Shown: positions 7,970-21,212, counted from the stretch's first letter. The stretch is DNA of 64,000 bases from Streptomyces wedmorensis (GCF_000716445.1 NZ_JNWK01000006.1:124001-188000); one strand, 5' to 3'. Translations and numbers: made by a program. The notes: a model not told the origin generated them from the letters alone.

Positions 7970-8890
7970 ATGGCCACTCCCCTGCCCGCGGACCGGTTCC
8001 TCGCCGCGCTCCGCGCCGAAGGCGTCACCGTCGTCGAACACCCCGGCTGGCGCACCCACAACCGCAACCAGGCGGGAGCCTGGGGCCCGGTCGCCGGTGT
8101 GATGATCCACCACACCGTCTCCAGCGGCACCGCCTCCTCCGTCGAGCTCTGCTACAACGGCTACGACGGCCTGCCCGGCCCGCTCTGCCACGGTGTGATC
8201 GCCAAGGACGGCTCCGTCCATCTCGTCGCCTCCGGCCGTGCCAACCACGCCGGCGGCGGCGACCCGTCGGTCCTCCGGGCCGTCGTCACCGAGACGTACG
8301 GCGACCGCCCGCCCGCCCCGCGCGAGCACCAGGGCAGCTCCAACGCCGTCGACGGCAACTCCCGCTTCTACGGCTTCGAGTGCATCAACCTCGGCAACGG
8401 CAGCGACCCCTGGCCGGCCGCCCAGCTCGACGCCATCGAACGGGTCTCCGCCGCCCTCTGCCGGGCCCACGGATGGGGCGCCAAGTCCGTCATCGGCCAC
8501 CTCGAATGGTCCGACTGGAAGAGCGACCCCAAGGGCTTCGGCATGCCCGGCATGCGCGACCGGGTCCAGAAGCGGCTCGCCGCGGCCCCCATCAAGAACC
8601 CGCCCGCCGGAATCCCGGCCGGCAAGCCCGCCGCACCCCGCCTCCAGCCGTTCCCCGGCTCCTCGTTCTTCCGCAAGGAGACGAGCTCCCCGATCATCAC
8701 GGCCATGGGCCGCCGCCTCGTCGCCGAGGGCTGCTCCGCGTACACCGTCGGCCCCAGCCCCCGCTGGGGCGAGGCCGACCGGCTCAGCTACGCGAAGTGG
8801 CAGCACAAGCTCGGCTTCCGCGGCTCCGACGCCGACGGCGTCCCCGGCGCCGCGTCCTGGAACGCCCTCAAGGTCCCCTTCACGAAGTAA
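7970..8890 (+). CDS. Endolysin: N-acetylmuramoyl-L-alanine amidase with C-terminal wall-binding region
   Basis: A 306-residue protein from ATG 7970, with GGAGGACACCAG directly upstream. Residues 40-195 match the Amidase_2/PGRP fold: MIHHTV (His47/His48), LCHGVIAKDGSVHLVASGRANHAG, FYGFECINLG, GHLEW (His177) and SDWKSDPKG (Asp186 as a likely third zinc ligand). The family cuts the amide bond between muramic acid and the stem peptide. A Pro-rich linker (about 208-230) joins a C-terminal peptidoglycan-binding-like domain of about 75 residues that ends WQHKLGFRGSDADGVPGAASWNALK. There is no signal peptide, so it needs the neighbouring holin-like proteins for release or acts from the particle. Confidence 0.85.
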   Translation: MATPLPADRFLAALRAEGVTVVEHPGWRTHNRNQAGAWGPVAGVMIHHTVSSGTASSVELCYNGYDGLPGPLCHGVIAKDGSVHLVASGRANHAGGGDPSVLRAVVTETYGDRPPAPREHQGSSNAVDGNSRFYGFECINLGNGSDPWPAAQLDAIERVSAALCRAHGWGAKSVIGHLEWSDWKSDPKGFGMPGMRDRVQKRLAAAPIKNPPAGIPAGKPAAPRLQPFPGSSFFRKETSSPIITAMGRRLVAEGCSAYTVGPSPRWGEADRLSYAKWQHKLGFRGSDADGVPGAASWNALKVPFTK

Positions 8891-8912
8891 CCCCCCACCA
8901 AGGAGCACACCG

Positions 8913-9146
8913 ATGTCCGATGCCGCAAAGCGCACGGCCCGAACCGTCCTCCAGTCCGCCGTCGGCATCGCCGTCGTCCTGCCCGCGATCGTCGACGCCT
9001 CCGGCATCCCCGCGACCCTCCCCTGGGTCGCCGGGGCGCTGGCCGTCGCCGGCGGGCTGGCCCGCGTGATGGCCCTCGACCTGGTGCAGAACCTGCTGCC
9101 GTCCTGGCTGCGCAGCACCCCGGGCGGTGCCGATGACCGAGTCTGA
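8913..9146 (+). CDS. Holin-like small membrane protein
   Basis: A 77-residue protein starting at ATG 8913 behind AAGGAGCACACCG. A basic N-terminus (MSDAAKRTARTVLQ) is followed by two hydrophobic segments, about residues 14-30 (SAVGIAVVLPAIVDAS) and 36-52 (LPWVAGALAVAGGLARV), and then a polar tail. Size, two-helix topology and position directly after the amidase fit the small holins common in actinophages. Holins make the membrane lesions that let the endolysin reach the wall. Its 3' end overlaps the next gene by 14 bases. Confidence 0.68.
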   Translation: MSDAAKRTARTVLQSAVGIAVVLPAIVDASGIPATLPWVAGALAVAGGLARVMALDLVQNLLPSWLRSTPGGADDRV

Positions 9147-9396
9147 TCCGAACGACCCCGTCGCCGTCGCCCTCGAACTGGAGCGACTCCGCGGCACCCT
9201 GGAGGCCGGCTTCGCCCGCGTCGACGGCTCGCTCGCGCTGCTCGTGCAGCGCAGCGACCAGACCGACAAGCAGCTCGCCGACCACGAGGCCCGCCTCGAC
9301 TCGCTGGAACGCGCCCGCTGGCCGCTGGCCAGCATCGCCGCGCTGACCGCGAGCGCCGGCGTCCTCGTCGCGGTCTGGGAAATGGCCGCACGCTGA
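9133..9396 (+). CDS. Second lysis-associated membrane protein (coiled coil plus one TM segment)
   Basis: An 87-residue protein, probably from ATG 9133; an in-frame GTG at 9127 is an alternative. Residues 12-62 form a charged amphipathic helix (VALELERLRGTLEAGFARV to DHEARLDSLERAR). One C-terminal transmembrane helix follows (WPLASIAALTASAGVLVAVWEM). This layout, coiled coil then C-terminal anchor, is that of XhlA-like or second-holin/antiholin proteins found beside amidase and holin genes. It overlaps the holin gene in a different frame, so the two are coupled. It is the last gene of the phage-like cluster before the rpoC terminator. Confidence 0.58.
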   Translation: MTESDPNDPVAVALELERLRGTLEAGFARVDGSLALLVQRSDQTDKQLADHEARLDSLERARWPLASIAALTASAGVLVAVWEMAAR

Positions 9397-9416
9397 TCCC
9401 TCCTCACGGAGGAACG

Positions 9417-9456
9417 CCGAAGGGCGGCCACCCCACACGGGGTGACCGCCCTTCGG
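9417..9456. terminator. Bidirectional terminator between phage cluster and rpoC
   Basis: CCGAAGGGCGG (9417-9427) pairs with CCGCCCTTCGG (9446-9456), and inner CACCCC pairs with GGGGTG, giving a long hairpin with a small loop. On the + strand it is followed by a short T run, which ends the lysis transcript. On the - strand it lies 12 bases past the rpoC stop codon and should end the rpoBC transcript. A near copy of this hairpin and its flank is found at 17419-17456. Confidence 0.8.
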
Positions 9457-9467
9457 TTTCGCACTGC

Positions 9468-13367
<3,900 letters not shown>

Positions 13368-13476
13368 TATGCGTCAATCCCTCTCAGGGTTGTAAGGCTG
13401 TGGGGTCTGATACGGGGGTCCTGGGGCCGGCCGGGGACTCGGCGGTGTGTCACCGAGTCCCCGGGCCGGACTCCCG

Positions 13477-16400
13477 TCAGACCTCTTCGACGCTGCTCGG
13501 CTCGCGCCGGGACAGGTCGATGCCGAGCTCCTCCGCTGCGCGGAAGACGTCCTCGTCGGTGTCGCGCATCTCGATGGACATGCCGTCCGAGGACAGCACC
13601 TCCACGTTGAGGCACAGGGACTGCATCTCCTTGATGAGCACCTTGAAGGACTCGGGGATGCCGGGCTCAGGGATGTTCTCGCCCTTGACGATGGCCTCGT
13701 AGACCTTCACGCGGCCGGTCACGTCGTCGGACTTGATCGTCAGCAGCTCCTGGAGGGCGTACGCGGCGCCGTATGCCTCCAGCGCCCACACCTCCATCTC
13801 ACCGAAGCGCTGGCCACCGAACTGGGCCTTACCACCCAGCGGCTGCTGGGTGATCATCGAGTACGGGCCGGTCGAACGCGCGTGCAGCTTGTCGTCGACC
13901 AGGTGGTGCAGCTTGAGGATGTACATGTACCCGACGGAGATCGGGTCCGGGAACGGCTCGCCGGAGCGGCCGTCGAACAGCCTCGCCTTACCGGTCGGGA
14001 GCACCATGCGCTCGCCGTCGCGGTTCGGGATGGTGTGCTGGAGCAGACCCGCGAGCTCGTCCTCACGCGCACCGTCGAAGACCGGGGTCGCGACGTTGGT
14101 GCCGGGGGCGACCTGGTCGGCGCCGATCGCCTGGAGGCGCTGCGCCCACTCGTCCGCGAGGCCGGAGACGTCCCAGCCGCGGCTGGCGAGCCAGCCGAGG
14201 TGGATCTCCAGGACCTGTCCCGGGTTCATTCGGGACGGGACACCCAGCGGGTTGAGGATGATGTCGACCGGGGTGCCGTCCTCGAGGAAGGGCATGTCCT
14301 CGATCGGAAGGATCTTGGAGATGACACCCTTGTTGCCGTGACGACCGGCGAGCTTGTCACCGTCGGTGATCTTGCGCTTCTGGGCGACGTAGACGCGGAC
14401 CAGCTGGTTCACGCCCGGGGGAAGCTCGTCGCCCTCCTCGCGGTCGAAGACGCGCACGCCGATGATCTTGCCGATCTCACCGTGCGGGACCTTCAGCGAG
14501 GTGTCACGGACCTCACGCGCCTTCTCACCGAAGATCGCGCGGAGCAGGCGCTCCTCCGGGGTCAGCTCGGTCTCGCCCTTGGGCGTGACCTTGCCGACCA
14601 GGATGTCGCCGGCGACGACCTCGGCACCGATGCGGATGATGCCGCGCTCGTCGAGGTCCGCGAGGACCTCCTCGGAGACGTTCGGGATGTCCCGGGTGAT
14701 CTCCTCGGGGCCGAGCTTGGTGTCACGGGCGTCGACCTCGTGCTCCTCGATGTGGATCGAGGAGAGGACGTCGTCCTGCACGAGGCGCTGCGACAGGATG
14801 ATCGCGTCCTCGTAGTTGTGGCCCTCCCACGGCATGAACGCCACGAGCAGGTTCTTGCCGAGCGCCATCTCGCCGTCTTCGGTGGCGGGACCGTCGGCGA
14901 GGACCTGGCCCTCGATGACGCGGTCGCCCTCGTCCACGACGACCTTCTGGTTCACAGAGGTGCCCTGGTTGGAGCGGGAGAACTTGTGCAGGCGGTACGT
15001 GATGTACGTGCCGTCGTCGTTGGCGACCGTGACGTAGTCGGCCGACAGCTCCTGGACGACACCGTCCTTCTCGGCCTTGAGCACGTCGCCGGCGTCGGTG
15101 GCGCAGCGGTACTCCATGCCGGTGCCGACGAGCGGGGCCTCCGACTTAATCAGCGGCACCGCCTGACGCATCATGTTCGCGCCCATGAGGGCACGGTTGG
15201 CGTCGTCGTGCTCGAGGAACGGGATCATGGCGGTCGCGACCGACACCATCTGGCGCGGCGAGACGTCCATGTAGTCCACCTCGGACGGCAGGACGTAGTC
15301 GACCTCGCCACCACGCTTACGCACCAGGACGCGGTTCTCGGTGAGCCGCATGTCGTCGTTGAGCGCGGCGTTGGCCTGCGCGATGACGAAGCGGTCCTCC
15401 TCGTCGGCGGTGACGTAGTCGACCTCGTCGGTGACCTGACCGTCGACGACCTTGCGGTACGGCGTCTCGATGAAGCCGAACGCGTTGACGCGGCCGTACG
15501 AGGCGAGCGAACCGATCAGACCGATGTTCGGGCCTTCGGGGGTCTCGATCGGGCACATGCGTCCGTAGTGGGACGGGTGCACGTCTCGGACCTCGAAGCC
15601 GGCCCGCTCACGGGACAGACCACCGGGGCCCAGCGCCGAGAGACGACGCTTGTGCGTCAGACCCGACAGCGGGTTGTTCTGGTCCATGAACTGCGACAGC
15701 TGCGACGTTCCGAAGAACTCCTTGATCGACGCCACGACCGGGCGGATGTTGATCAGGGTCTGCGGGGTGATCGCCTCGACGTCCTGCGTGGTCATGCGCT
15801 CGCGTACGACGCGCTCCATACGAGCCAGACCCGTGCGGACCTGGTTCTGGATGAGCTCGCCGACGTTGCGCAGACGACGGTTGCCGAAGTGGTCGATGTC
15901 GTCGGTCTCGACGACGATCTCGTTGCCGTTCTCGCCGATCGTCTCGGTCTCGCCCGCGTGGAGCTTCACGAGGTACTTGATCGTGGCGATGACGTCGTCG
16001 GTCGTGAGGACACCGGCGTCCAGCGGCTCGTCGGCGCCGAGCTTCTTGTTCACCTTGTAGCGGCCGACCTTCGCGAGGTCGTAGCGCTTCGGGTTGAAGT
16101 AGAGGTTCTCGAGCAGCGTCTGAGCGGCCTCACGGGTCGGCGGCTCGCCCGGACGCAGCTTGCGGTAGATGTCGAGCAGCGCGTCGTCCTGGCCCTGGGT
16201 GTGGTCCTTCTCCAGGGTGGCGCGCATGGACTCGTACTCGCCGAACTCCTGCAGGATCTGCTCGGTGGTCCAGCCGAGAGCCTTGAGGAGGACGGTGACG
16301 GACTGCTTGCGCTTGCGGTCGATGCGGACACCGACCAGGTCGCGCTTGTCGATCTCCATCTCCAGCCAGGCACCCCGGGACGGGATGATCTTGGCGGAGA

Positions 16401-16959
16401 AGATGTCCTTGTCGGACGTCTTGTCGATGGAGGAGTCGAAGTAGACACCCGGCGAGCGGACGAGCTGCGACACGACGACACGCTCGGTGCCGTTGATGAC
16501 GAAGGTGCCCTTGTTGGTCATGAGCGGGAAGTCGCCCATGAAGACCGTCTGGGACTTGATCTCGCCGGTCTCGTTGTTCGTGAACTCGGCGGTGACGAAG
16601 AGCGGGGCGCCGTACGTGAAGTCACGGTCCTTGCACTCGTCGATCGAGTTCTTCGGCGGCTCGAAGCGGTGGTCGCGGAAGGTCAGCGACATCGACCCGG
16701 AGAAGTCCTCGATCGGGGAGATCTCCTCGAAGATCTCCTCCAGACCGGACTTCGTGGGGACGTCCTGTCCCGACTCAAGGGCAGCCTCGACGCGAGCCTT
16801 CCAGGCGGCGTTGCCGAGCAGCCAGTCAAAGCTCTCGGTCTGCAGCGCGAGGAGGTTCGGAACCTCGAGGGGCTCCTTGATCTTTGCAAAGGAGATGCGC
16901 AGCGGGGCGGTGCTTGCGCCGTTGTTCGTATTGGTCGAGGCGTTGCGCGAGGCGGCCAA
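13477..16959 (-). CDS. rpoB: DNA-directed RNA polymerase subunit beta
   Basis: A 1160-residue protein. I chose the TTG at 16959 (TTG GCC GCC TCG, giving [13 protein letters not shown]) because GGAAGG lies just upstream and the reading frame before it does not resemble RpoB; an ATG 72 bases further up would add 24 unrelated residues. The rifampicin region reads [31 protein letters not shown], with the Asp, His and Ser that mutate in resistant strains all wild type, so target-based resistance is not expected. The C-terminus carries the [18 protein letters not shown] motif. It forms the second large part of the polymerase active site. It has its own promoter in the long upstream gap. Confidence 0.99.
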   Translation of the reverse strand: MAASRNASTNTNNGASTAPLRISFAKIKEPLEVPNLLALQTESFDWLLGNAAWKARVEAALESGQDVPTKSGLEEIFEEISPIEDFSGSMSLTFRDHRFEPPKNSIDECKDRDFTYGAPLFVTAEFTNNETGEIKSQTVFMGDFPLMTNKGTFVINGTERVVVSQLVRSPGVYFDSSIDKTSDKDIFSAKIIPSRGAWLEMEIDKRDLVGVRIDRKRKQSVTVLLKALGWTTEQILQEFGEYESMRATLEKDHTQGQDDALLDIYRKLRPGEPPTREAAQTLLENLYFNPKRYDLAKVGRYKVNKKLGADEPLDAGVLTTDDVIATIKYLVKLHAGETETIGENGNEIVVETDDIDHFGNRRLRNVGELIQNQVRTGLARMERVVRERMTTQDVEAITPQTLINIRPVVASIKEFFGTSQLSQFMDQNNPLSGLTHKRRLSALGPGGLSRERAGFEVRDVHPSHYGRMCPIETPEGPNIGLIGSLASYGRVNAFGFIETPYRKVVDGQVTDEVDYVTADEEDRFVIAQANAALNDDMRLTENRVLVRKRGGEVDYVLPSEVDYMDVSPRQMVSVATAMIPFLEHDDANRALMGANMMRQAVPLIKSEAPLVGTGMEYRCATDAGDVLKAEKDGVVQELSADYVTVANDDGTYITYRLHKFSRSNQGTSVNQKVVVDEGDRVIEGQVLADGPATEDGEMALGKNLLVAFMPWEGHNYEDAIILSQRLVQDDVLSSIHIEEHEVDARDTKLGPEEITRDIPNVSEEVLADLDERGIIRIGAEVVAGDILVGKVTPKGETELTPEERLLRAIFGEKAREVRDTSLKVPHGEIGKIIGVRVFDREEGDELPPGVNQLVRVYVAQKRKITDGDKLAGRHGNKGVISKILPIEDMPFLEDGTPVDIILNPLGVPSRMNPGQVLEIHLGWLASRGWDVSGLADEWAQRLQAIGADQVAPGTNVATPVFDGAREDELAGLLQHTIPNRDGERMVLPTGKARLFDGRSGEPFPDPISVGYMYILKLHHLVDDKLHARSTGPYSMITQQPLGGKAQFGGQRFGEMEVWALEAYGAAYALQELLTIKSDDVTGRVKVYEAIVKGENIPEPGIPESFKVLIKEMQSLCLNVEVLSSDGMSIEMRDTDEDVFRAAEELGIDLSRREPSSVEEV

Positions 16960-17141
16960 GAGGGGGTCCTTCCGAGGGCTCGGACTCACTACGCGCGTAC
17001 CGGTCCCCCAGCATCGCTTCCCGGCGGACATTTCCTGAAATGACCAAAAGGCCAGGTCAGACGGGGTCAGTCGACGAAGCGGATGCGAAGGTATGCCCCT
17101 GGTGACGGGCAGGGGGCAGCTAACAGGCAGCGCAAAGGGTC

Positions 17142-17170
17142 AGTGTAGCCACTTGGCTCACTGATGTCCA
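17142..17170 (-). promoter_or_regulatory. rpoB promoter, HrdB-type
   Basis: On the - strand a -35 TGGACA (17170-17165) and a -10 TACACT (17147-17142) are separated by exactly 17 bases. Both are close to the streptomycete vegetative consensus TTGACN/TAGRNT. Transcription would begin near 17135, giving a leader of about 175 bases before the rpoB start. Judged by eye. Confidence 0.65.
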
Positions 17171-17418
17171 GGGCGAGTTCCTCGCGACCCTCGTTGCTCT
17201 CAACTCCGCGCTACTCGCGCCATGCGGCGCACCTCGATACTGCCCGTTCAGTCGTCGATCCATGCCTCGGATACGGATCGTTGTGACGACGCGTCCTGAG
17301 AATTGCGCGCTGCGTGCGGTTCGTCAAGGCCCCCCGGTGTGCGGGGCGCACGGCGAAGATCACCATACTCCGCTTCCGCCGACCCGCGGGGACCCCGCCA
17401 CGCCCTTCCCGGGGAACG

Positions 17419-17456
17419 CCGAAAGGCGACCACCCAGAAGGGTGATCGCCTTTCGG
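17419..17456 (-). terminator. Terminator/attenuator after rplL
   Basis: CCGAAAGGCG (17419-17428) pairs with CGCCTTTCGG (17447-17456), and inner CACCC pairs with GGGTG across a short loop. It lies 52 bases past the rplL stop codon. Only a short T stretch follows on the - strand, so it may be partial, letting some rplJL transcripts run on into rpoB. It closely resembles the hairpin after rpoC. Confidence 0.7.
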
Positions 17457-17508
17457 TGCTCCCGCGTTACACGGGAGCAGGAGTCAGCTTCAGCGACTCG
17501 AAACGGTC

Positions 17509-17892
17509 TTACTTGACCGTGACGGAGGCGCCGGCGGCCTTGAGGGACTCGGCAGCCTTCTCGGCGGCCTCCTTCGCGACCTTCTCGAGGACCGGCTTCG
17601 GGGTGCCGTCGACGAGGTCCTTGGCCTCCTTGAGGCCCAGGGAGGTGAGCTCACGCACGACCTTGATGACCTGGATCTTCTTGTCGCCGGCACCCTCGAG
17701 GATGACGTCGAACTCGTCCTGCTCCTCGGCGGCCTCGGGGGCAGCGCCACCGACGGCGGGGCCGGCAACGGCGACGGCCGCGGCGGCGGTGACGTCGAAC
17801 TTCTCCTCGAAGGCCTTCACGAACTCGGAGAGCTCGATGAGGGTCATCTCCTCGAACTGGGCGAGGAGGTCGTCCTGAGAGAGCTTCGCCAT
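17509..17892 (-). CDS. rplL: 50S ribosomal protein L7/L12
   Basis: A 127-residue protein. ATG 17892 ([21 protein letters not shown]) was chosen over an upstream ATG because it gives the standard N-terminus. The order is N-terminal dimerisation helices (1-35), an Ala/Val/Gly-rich hinge (about 38-60), and the C-terminal factor-binding domain with [35 protein letters not shown]. Several dimers bind L10 to make the ribosomal stalk that recruits elongation factors. It follows rplJ by 111 bases. Confidence 0.98.
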   Translation of the reverse strand: MAKLSQDDLLAQFEEMTLIELSEFVKAFEEKFDVTAAAAVAVAGPAVGGAAPEAAEEQDEFDVILEGAGDKKIQVIKVVRELTSLGLKEAKDLVDGTPKPVLEKVAKEAAEKAAESLKAAGASVTVK

Positions 17893-18003
17893 GATGGGCG
17901 ATCCTTCCACTAATTCGGCAGGTGCCGATGTGTCCATAGAGGCGGGCGTAACGGCCCGCTACGACCCACGCACTAGGCGGCGTGGATCAATGCGCGAGCC
18001 GAA

Positions 18004-18534
18004 TTACTCGGCACCGCCCTGCTCGGCGAGCTTGACGCGAAGCGCTTCCGCGGTGCGGACGAACTTCGACGGCAGCGCCTGGAAGAGCGAGGCAGCCTGA
18101 GACTGCTTGCCCTTGAACGCGCCGGCCAGCTTGCTGAGCAGAACCTCGCGGGACTCGAGGTCCGCAAGCTTCTTGATGTCGTCGGCGGAGAGAGCCTTAC
18201 CGTCAAGGACACCAGCCTTGATGATGAGGTTCGGGTTCTCCTTGGCGAAGTCACGCAGGGCCTTCGCCGACTCCACCGGGTCACCGGTGACGAAGGCGAC
18301 CGCGGTCGGACCAGCGAAGTGCTCGTCCAGTGCGGTGATCCCGGCCTCGTTGGCCGCAATCTTGGTCAGCGTGTTCTTCACCACGGCGTACTGGGCGTTC
18401 TCACCGAGAGAGCGACGCAGCGTCTTGAGCTGCGCGACGGTGAGACCCCGGTACTCGGTCAGCACGGCGGCGTTGGAGCTCTGGAACGCGTCCTTGAGCT
18501 CGGCCACCGATGCAGCCTTGTTGGGCGTCGGCAT
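18004..18534 (-). CDS. rplJ: 50S ribosomal protein L10
   Basis: A 176-residue protein starting at ATG 18534 ([20 protein letters not shown]). The Shine-Dalgarno GGAAGGAGG lies nine bases upstream. The conserved [34 protein letters not shown] marks the 23S rRNA-binding domain, and the C-terminal helix that carries L7/L12 dimers ends in [13 protein letters not shown]. It forms the base of the stalk. In bacteria L10 with L7/L12 represses its own operon by binding the mRNA leader; a leader hairpin is present at 18588-18618. Confidence 0.98.
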   Translation of the reverse strand: MPTPNKAASVAELKDAFQSSNAAVLTEYRGLTVAQLKTLRRSLGENAQYAVVKNTLTKIAANEAGITALDEHFAGPTAVAFVTGDPVESAKALRDFAKENPNLIIKAGVLDGKALSADDIKKLADLESREVLLSKLAGAFKGKQSQAASLFQALPSKFVRTAEALRVKLAEQGGAE

Positions 18535-18587
18535 AGTGCGTCGGCCTCCTTCCGGGTGATGAGGACCGCTCAGAAGGGGGCTGGGCA

Positions 18588-18618
18588 AACAAAACGCCCC
18601 GGCGCAGGCGCACGGGGC
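18588..18618 (-). promoter_or_regulatory. rplJ leader attenuator hairpin (L10-leader type)
   Basis: On the - strand GCCCCG (18618-18613) pairs with CGGGGC (18601-18596), followed by GTTTTGTTT, a classic intrinsic terminator placed 54 bases before the rplJ start. The upstream leader to about 18680 contains further pairing segments. This matches the expected place for autogenous control of rplJL by L10/L12, through attenuation, binding or both. The L10-binding fold itself was not modelled. Confidence 0.65.
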
Positions 18619-18781
18619 TGAGCTCGACCGGACGAGAACGTCCGGGAACTTTCCACAGTCACCTGCGCGGGTCGCCCGTTGTCAGCGGATCCTTCGGCCA
18701 CCGCACCCGAGGGGGCACAGCAACGACCAGCGGTCTTTGGCTTCTGTGGAAGAGTACGTGATGGCCCGGGCCAGGAGCAAA

Positions 18782-19690
18782 TCAGCCCTGACCGGCCTCC
18801 TTGCCGAAGTCCTTCATCATCTCGAAGAGGTCGACGGTGTCCTTGGCCGGCGGGGCCTCGACCGCGGCCTTGGTGCCGTAGTCGCTGTAGTCGGCCCGCA
18901 TGTTCACCGTGCCCTGGGCCATGGTCATGTCGACGTCCATGCGCGCCGGGTAGCCGTCGGCGGTGACCCAGAGCTCGGTGTCGTAGCCCTTGAGGCCCGC
19001 CTTCTTCATGGTGGCGACGAGCTTGTCGTGCTCCTCCTTGGAGAGGAGCTTCGACGACTCGTTGGCCTTGAGCATCTGCTCGAAGGTGAGCGTGCCCTTG
19101 TAGTGCTCGGTCTCCATGCCGTTGATCTTCTCGGCGCCGATGTGCTTCAGGTCCGGGGAGTCCAGGAGCAGGGCGAGCTGCTGGGCCGGGTCCTGGTTCA
19201 TGTTGTCCAGGCCGCCGGTGATCTGCTTCTGCACCGCGGCGTCGCCGGAGGCGTCCCCCGCGGCCTTCATGTCCAGCTTCATCCAGCGCTTGCCGTCCAT
19301 CTCGGCGGCCTGCTCGGCACCCATGTCCATGTACATGACCTGGTCGAGCATGATCATGCGCATCTGCTCGGGCGCGTCCGGGCCGCCCGCGGACAGCATG
19401 GAGCCCTTCACGGTGATGTCCATCGCCGCCGGGGCCCAGCCCTGGACGCCGGTCATCTCCATGGTGCCGGACTCCGCGCCGACGCCCTCCAGGGTCATCG
19501 TCATCTTGACCTTGGCGGACTTGGCGGCCGAGGTCTTCTCGTACGCGGCCTGGATGACCTTCGTGACGTCCCCGTGGCCCTGCGCCGGGGCGCCGGCCTT
19601 GTCGTCGCCGTCCTGACAACCCGCGACACCCGTGATGACGGCCACGGCCGTCAGGGCGACGCCCGCGCGCTTCCATGCGGACTTGCTCAT
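18782..19690 (-). CDS. Secreted lipoprotein, LppX/LprAFG- or LolA-like
   Basis: A 302-residue protein from ATG 19690. It has a basic start (MSKSAWKRAG), a hydrophobic core, and a lipobox VAGC with the lipidated Cys at residue 25. A Gly/Ala/Asp linker follows, then a beta-rich domain with alternating Lys/Met strands (AKSAKVKMTMTLEGVGAES, MYMDMGAEQAAEMDGKRWMKLD) and LWVTADGYPARMDVDMTM near the end. Proteins of this fold bind lipids or glycolipids on the outer face of the membrane. Streptomycetes keep a lipoprotein gene between rplA and rplJ, so its position inside the ribosomal block is conserved, but its job is not known. It is flanked by a terminator on the rplA side and an inverted repeat before its start. 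Confidence 0.8.
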   Translation of the reverse strand: MSKSAWKRAGVALTAVAVITGVAGCQDGDDKAGAPAQGHGDVTKVIQAAYEKTSAAKSAKVKMTMTLEGVGAESGTMEMTGVQGWAPAAMDITVKGSMLSAGGPDAPEQMRMIMLDQVMYMDMGAEQAAEMDGKRWMKLDMKAAGDASGDAAVQKQITGGLDNMNQDPAQQLALLLDSPDLKHIGAEKINGMETEHYKGTLTFEQMLKANESSKLLSKEEHDKLVATMKKAGLKGYDTELWVTADGYPARMDVDMTMAQGTVNMRADYSDYGTKAAVEAPPAKDTVDLFEMMKDFGKEAGQG

Positions 19691-19719
19691 GAGTGTTCCC
19701 CACCCCTTGATCCACGTCT

Positions 19720-19740
19720 TTACGGTCTCTCGAACCGTAA
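19720..19740 (-). promoter_or_regulatory. Inverted repeat upstream of the lipoprotein gene, candidate operator
   Basis: TTACGGT (19720-19726) and ACCGTAA (19734-19740) are perfect 7-base arms separated by seven bases. The repeat lies 30 bases before the lipoprotein start and just after the rplKA terminator. It could be an operator or an additional hairpin. No regulator is assigned. Confidence 0.45.
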
Positions 19741-19745
19741 CAAAG

Positions 19746-19785
19746 AGCCGGCCCCCGTCTCTCCGGAGAGAGACGGGGGCCGGCT
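19746..19785 (-). terminator. Terminator after rplKA
   Basis: A very strong, nearly loopless hairpin: AGCCGGCCCCCGTCTCTC pairs with GAGAGACGGGGGCCGGCT, and on the - strand it is followed by CTTTGTTA. It begins 25 bases past the rplA stop codon and separates rplKA from the lipoprotein gene. Confidence 0.85.
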
Positions 19786-19809
19786 GACCACTCAGTGAAC
19801 CCGTGGGGT

Positions 19810-20538
19810 TCAGACCGCGGCCGGGTCCTCCTCGACGAGGAGGTTGCGGGTGCGGTTGGAGTCCAGCGGGATGCCGGGGCCCATCGTCGTCGTGATGGTC
19901 GCCTTCTTGATGTAGCGACCCTTCGCGGCGGACGGCTTCAGACGGAGGATCTCCTCCAGGGCCGCGGCGTAGTTCTCGACCAGCTTCGTCTCGTCGAAGG
20001 AGACCTTGCCGATGATGAAGTGCAGGTTCGAGTGCTTGTCGACGCGGAACTCGATCTTGCCGCCCTTGATGTCGTTGACGGCCTTCGCGACATCGGGGGT
20101 GACGGTGCCGACCTTGGGGTTCGGCATGAGACCACGCGGGCCGAGGACGCGGCCGAGGCGGCCGACCTTGCCCATGAGGTCCGGGGTGGCCACCACGGCG
20201 TCGAACTCGTTCAGGCGGTTGCCCTTGGAGATCTCGTCGATGAGCTCGTCGGAGCCGACGATGTCGGCGCCCGCGGCGATCGCGGCCTCGGCACGGTCAC
20301 CGGTCGCGAAGACCAGGACCCGGGCGGTCTTACCGGTGCCGTGCGGAAGGTTCACGGTGCCACGGACCATCTGGTCGGCCTTGCGCGGGTCGACGCCCAG
20401 GCGGAAGGCGACCTCGACGGTGCCGTCGAACTTCGTGGTGGCGGTGTCCTTGGCGAGACGGACGGCCTCGAGGGGAGCGTAGTTCCGCTCGCGGTCGACC
20501 TTGGCGTCCGCGGTGCGGAGAGCCTTGCTGCGCTTCAC
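19810..20538 (-). CDS. rplA: 50S ribosomal protein L1
   Basis: A 242-residue protein from GTG 20538 ([22 protein letters not shown]), with AGGAGA six bases upstream. The L1 signature is present: [38 protein letters not shown], the second domain with [13 protein letters not shown], and [23 protein letters not shown]1 forms the mobile L1 stalk at the E site. It often represses the rplKA mRNA as well. The gap to rplK is 81 bases and both genes should be on one transcript. Confidence 0.98.
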   Translation of the reverse strand: MKRSKALRTADAKVDRERNYAPLEAVRLAKDTATTKFDGTVEVAFRLGVDPRKADQMVRGTVNLPHGTGKTARVLVFATGDRAEAAIAAGADIVGSDELIDEISKGNRLNEFDAVVATPDLMGKVGRLGRVLGPRGLMPNPKVGTVTPDVAKAVNDIKGGKIEFRVDKHSNLHFIIGKVSFDETKLVENYAAALEEILRLKPSAAKGRYIKKATITTTMGPGIPLDSNRTRNLLVEEDPAAV

Positions 20539-20619
20539 TGCTTCTCCTGTTGGTTCAGGTATGGAGTCGTGGTGCGGGCCGCGCCGGCCCTACCACTGAA
20601 GGTCACGAGAGGGGGGTGA

Positions 20620-21054
20620 TCAGCCCTCGACCGTGATGCCCATGGAGCGGGCGGTGCCAGCGATGATCTTGGACGCGGCGTCCAGGTCGTTGGCGTTCAG
20701 GTCGGGGAGCTTGACCGTGGCGATCTCGCGGACCTGGGCGGCGGTGAGCTTGGCGACCTTGGTCTTGTGCGGCTCGCCGGAGCCCTTGTCCACACCAGCG
20801 GCCTTGAGGATCAGCTTCGCGGCCGGCGGAGTCTTGGTGATGAAGGTGAAGGTGCGGTCCTCGTAGACCGTGATCTCCACCGGCACGACCATGCCACGCT
20901 GCGACTCGGTCGCGGCGTTGTAGGCCTTGCAGAACTCCATGATGTTGACGCCGTGCTGACCCAGCGCGGGGCCGACCGGCGGGGCCGGGTTGGCCGCACC
21001 GGCGTTGATCTGGAGCTTGATAAGCCCCGTGACCTTCTTCTTCTTGGGAGGCAT
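20620..21054 (-). CDS. rplK: 50S ribosomal protein L11
   Basis: A 144-residue protein from ATG 21054. Standard L11 features are seen: [19 protein letters not shown], the Pro-rich switch [25 protein letters not shown], and the rRNA-binding C-terminal domain [26 protein letters not shown]11 sits at the GTPase-associated centre. It is needed for stringent control by RelA and is the binding region of thiostrepton-type antibiotics. It is separated from nusG by a terminator. Confidence 0.98.
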
Positions 21055-21150
21055 TGCTCTCTCCGGGTCCTAGTGAGAGTGTTCAGCCCGCCTTCCGGTC
21101 ATCCGGATGCAGGCATACCGCACAACGATAACGGGTATAGACGCGCGGCT

Positions 21151-21193
21151 AAAAACCGAGCAGGTCAGAGCGGCTTTGACAGCCACTCTGACC
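21151..21193 (-). terminator. Terminator between nusG and rplK
   Basis: On the - strand GGTCAGAGTGGCT (21193-21181) pairs with AGCCGCTCTGACC (21175-21163), and a run of five T follows after eight bases. It starts 20 bases past the nusG stop codon and implies that rplKA has its own promoter between about 21150 and 21060; no clear -35/-10 pair was found there. Confidence 0.75.
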
Positions 21194-21212
21194 TGGTCGG
21201 AAACCTGTGTGA

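Larger units (their letters stand above)
16960..17508 (-). other. rplL-rpoB intergenic region with regulatory content and no gene
   Basis: This 549-base gap holds no credible coding frame. Reading along the - strand, it contains a hairpin soon after rplL, then roughly 250 bases of unassigned sequence, a promoter (17142-17170), and an untranslated leader of about 175 bases before the rpoB TTG start. The arrangement separates polymerase subunit expression from the ribosomal-protein genes upstream. Confidence 0.75.

Noticed and set aside
2..9396. Contractile injection system or R-type tailocin
   Set aside because: No sheath, baseplate wedge, spike or AAA+ ATPase gene is visible, and the hub and Dit-like proteins are of siphovirus type. 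The unseen left part could change this, but nothing here supports contraction.
15590..15720. Rifampicin-resistance mutation in RpoB
   Set aside because: The resistance-determining segment reads with the wild-type Gln, Asp, His and Ser residues.
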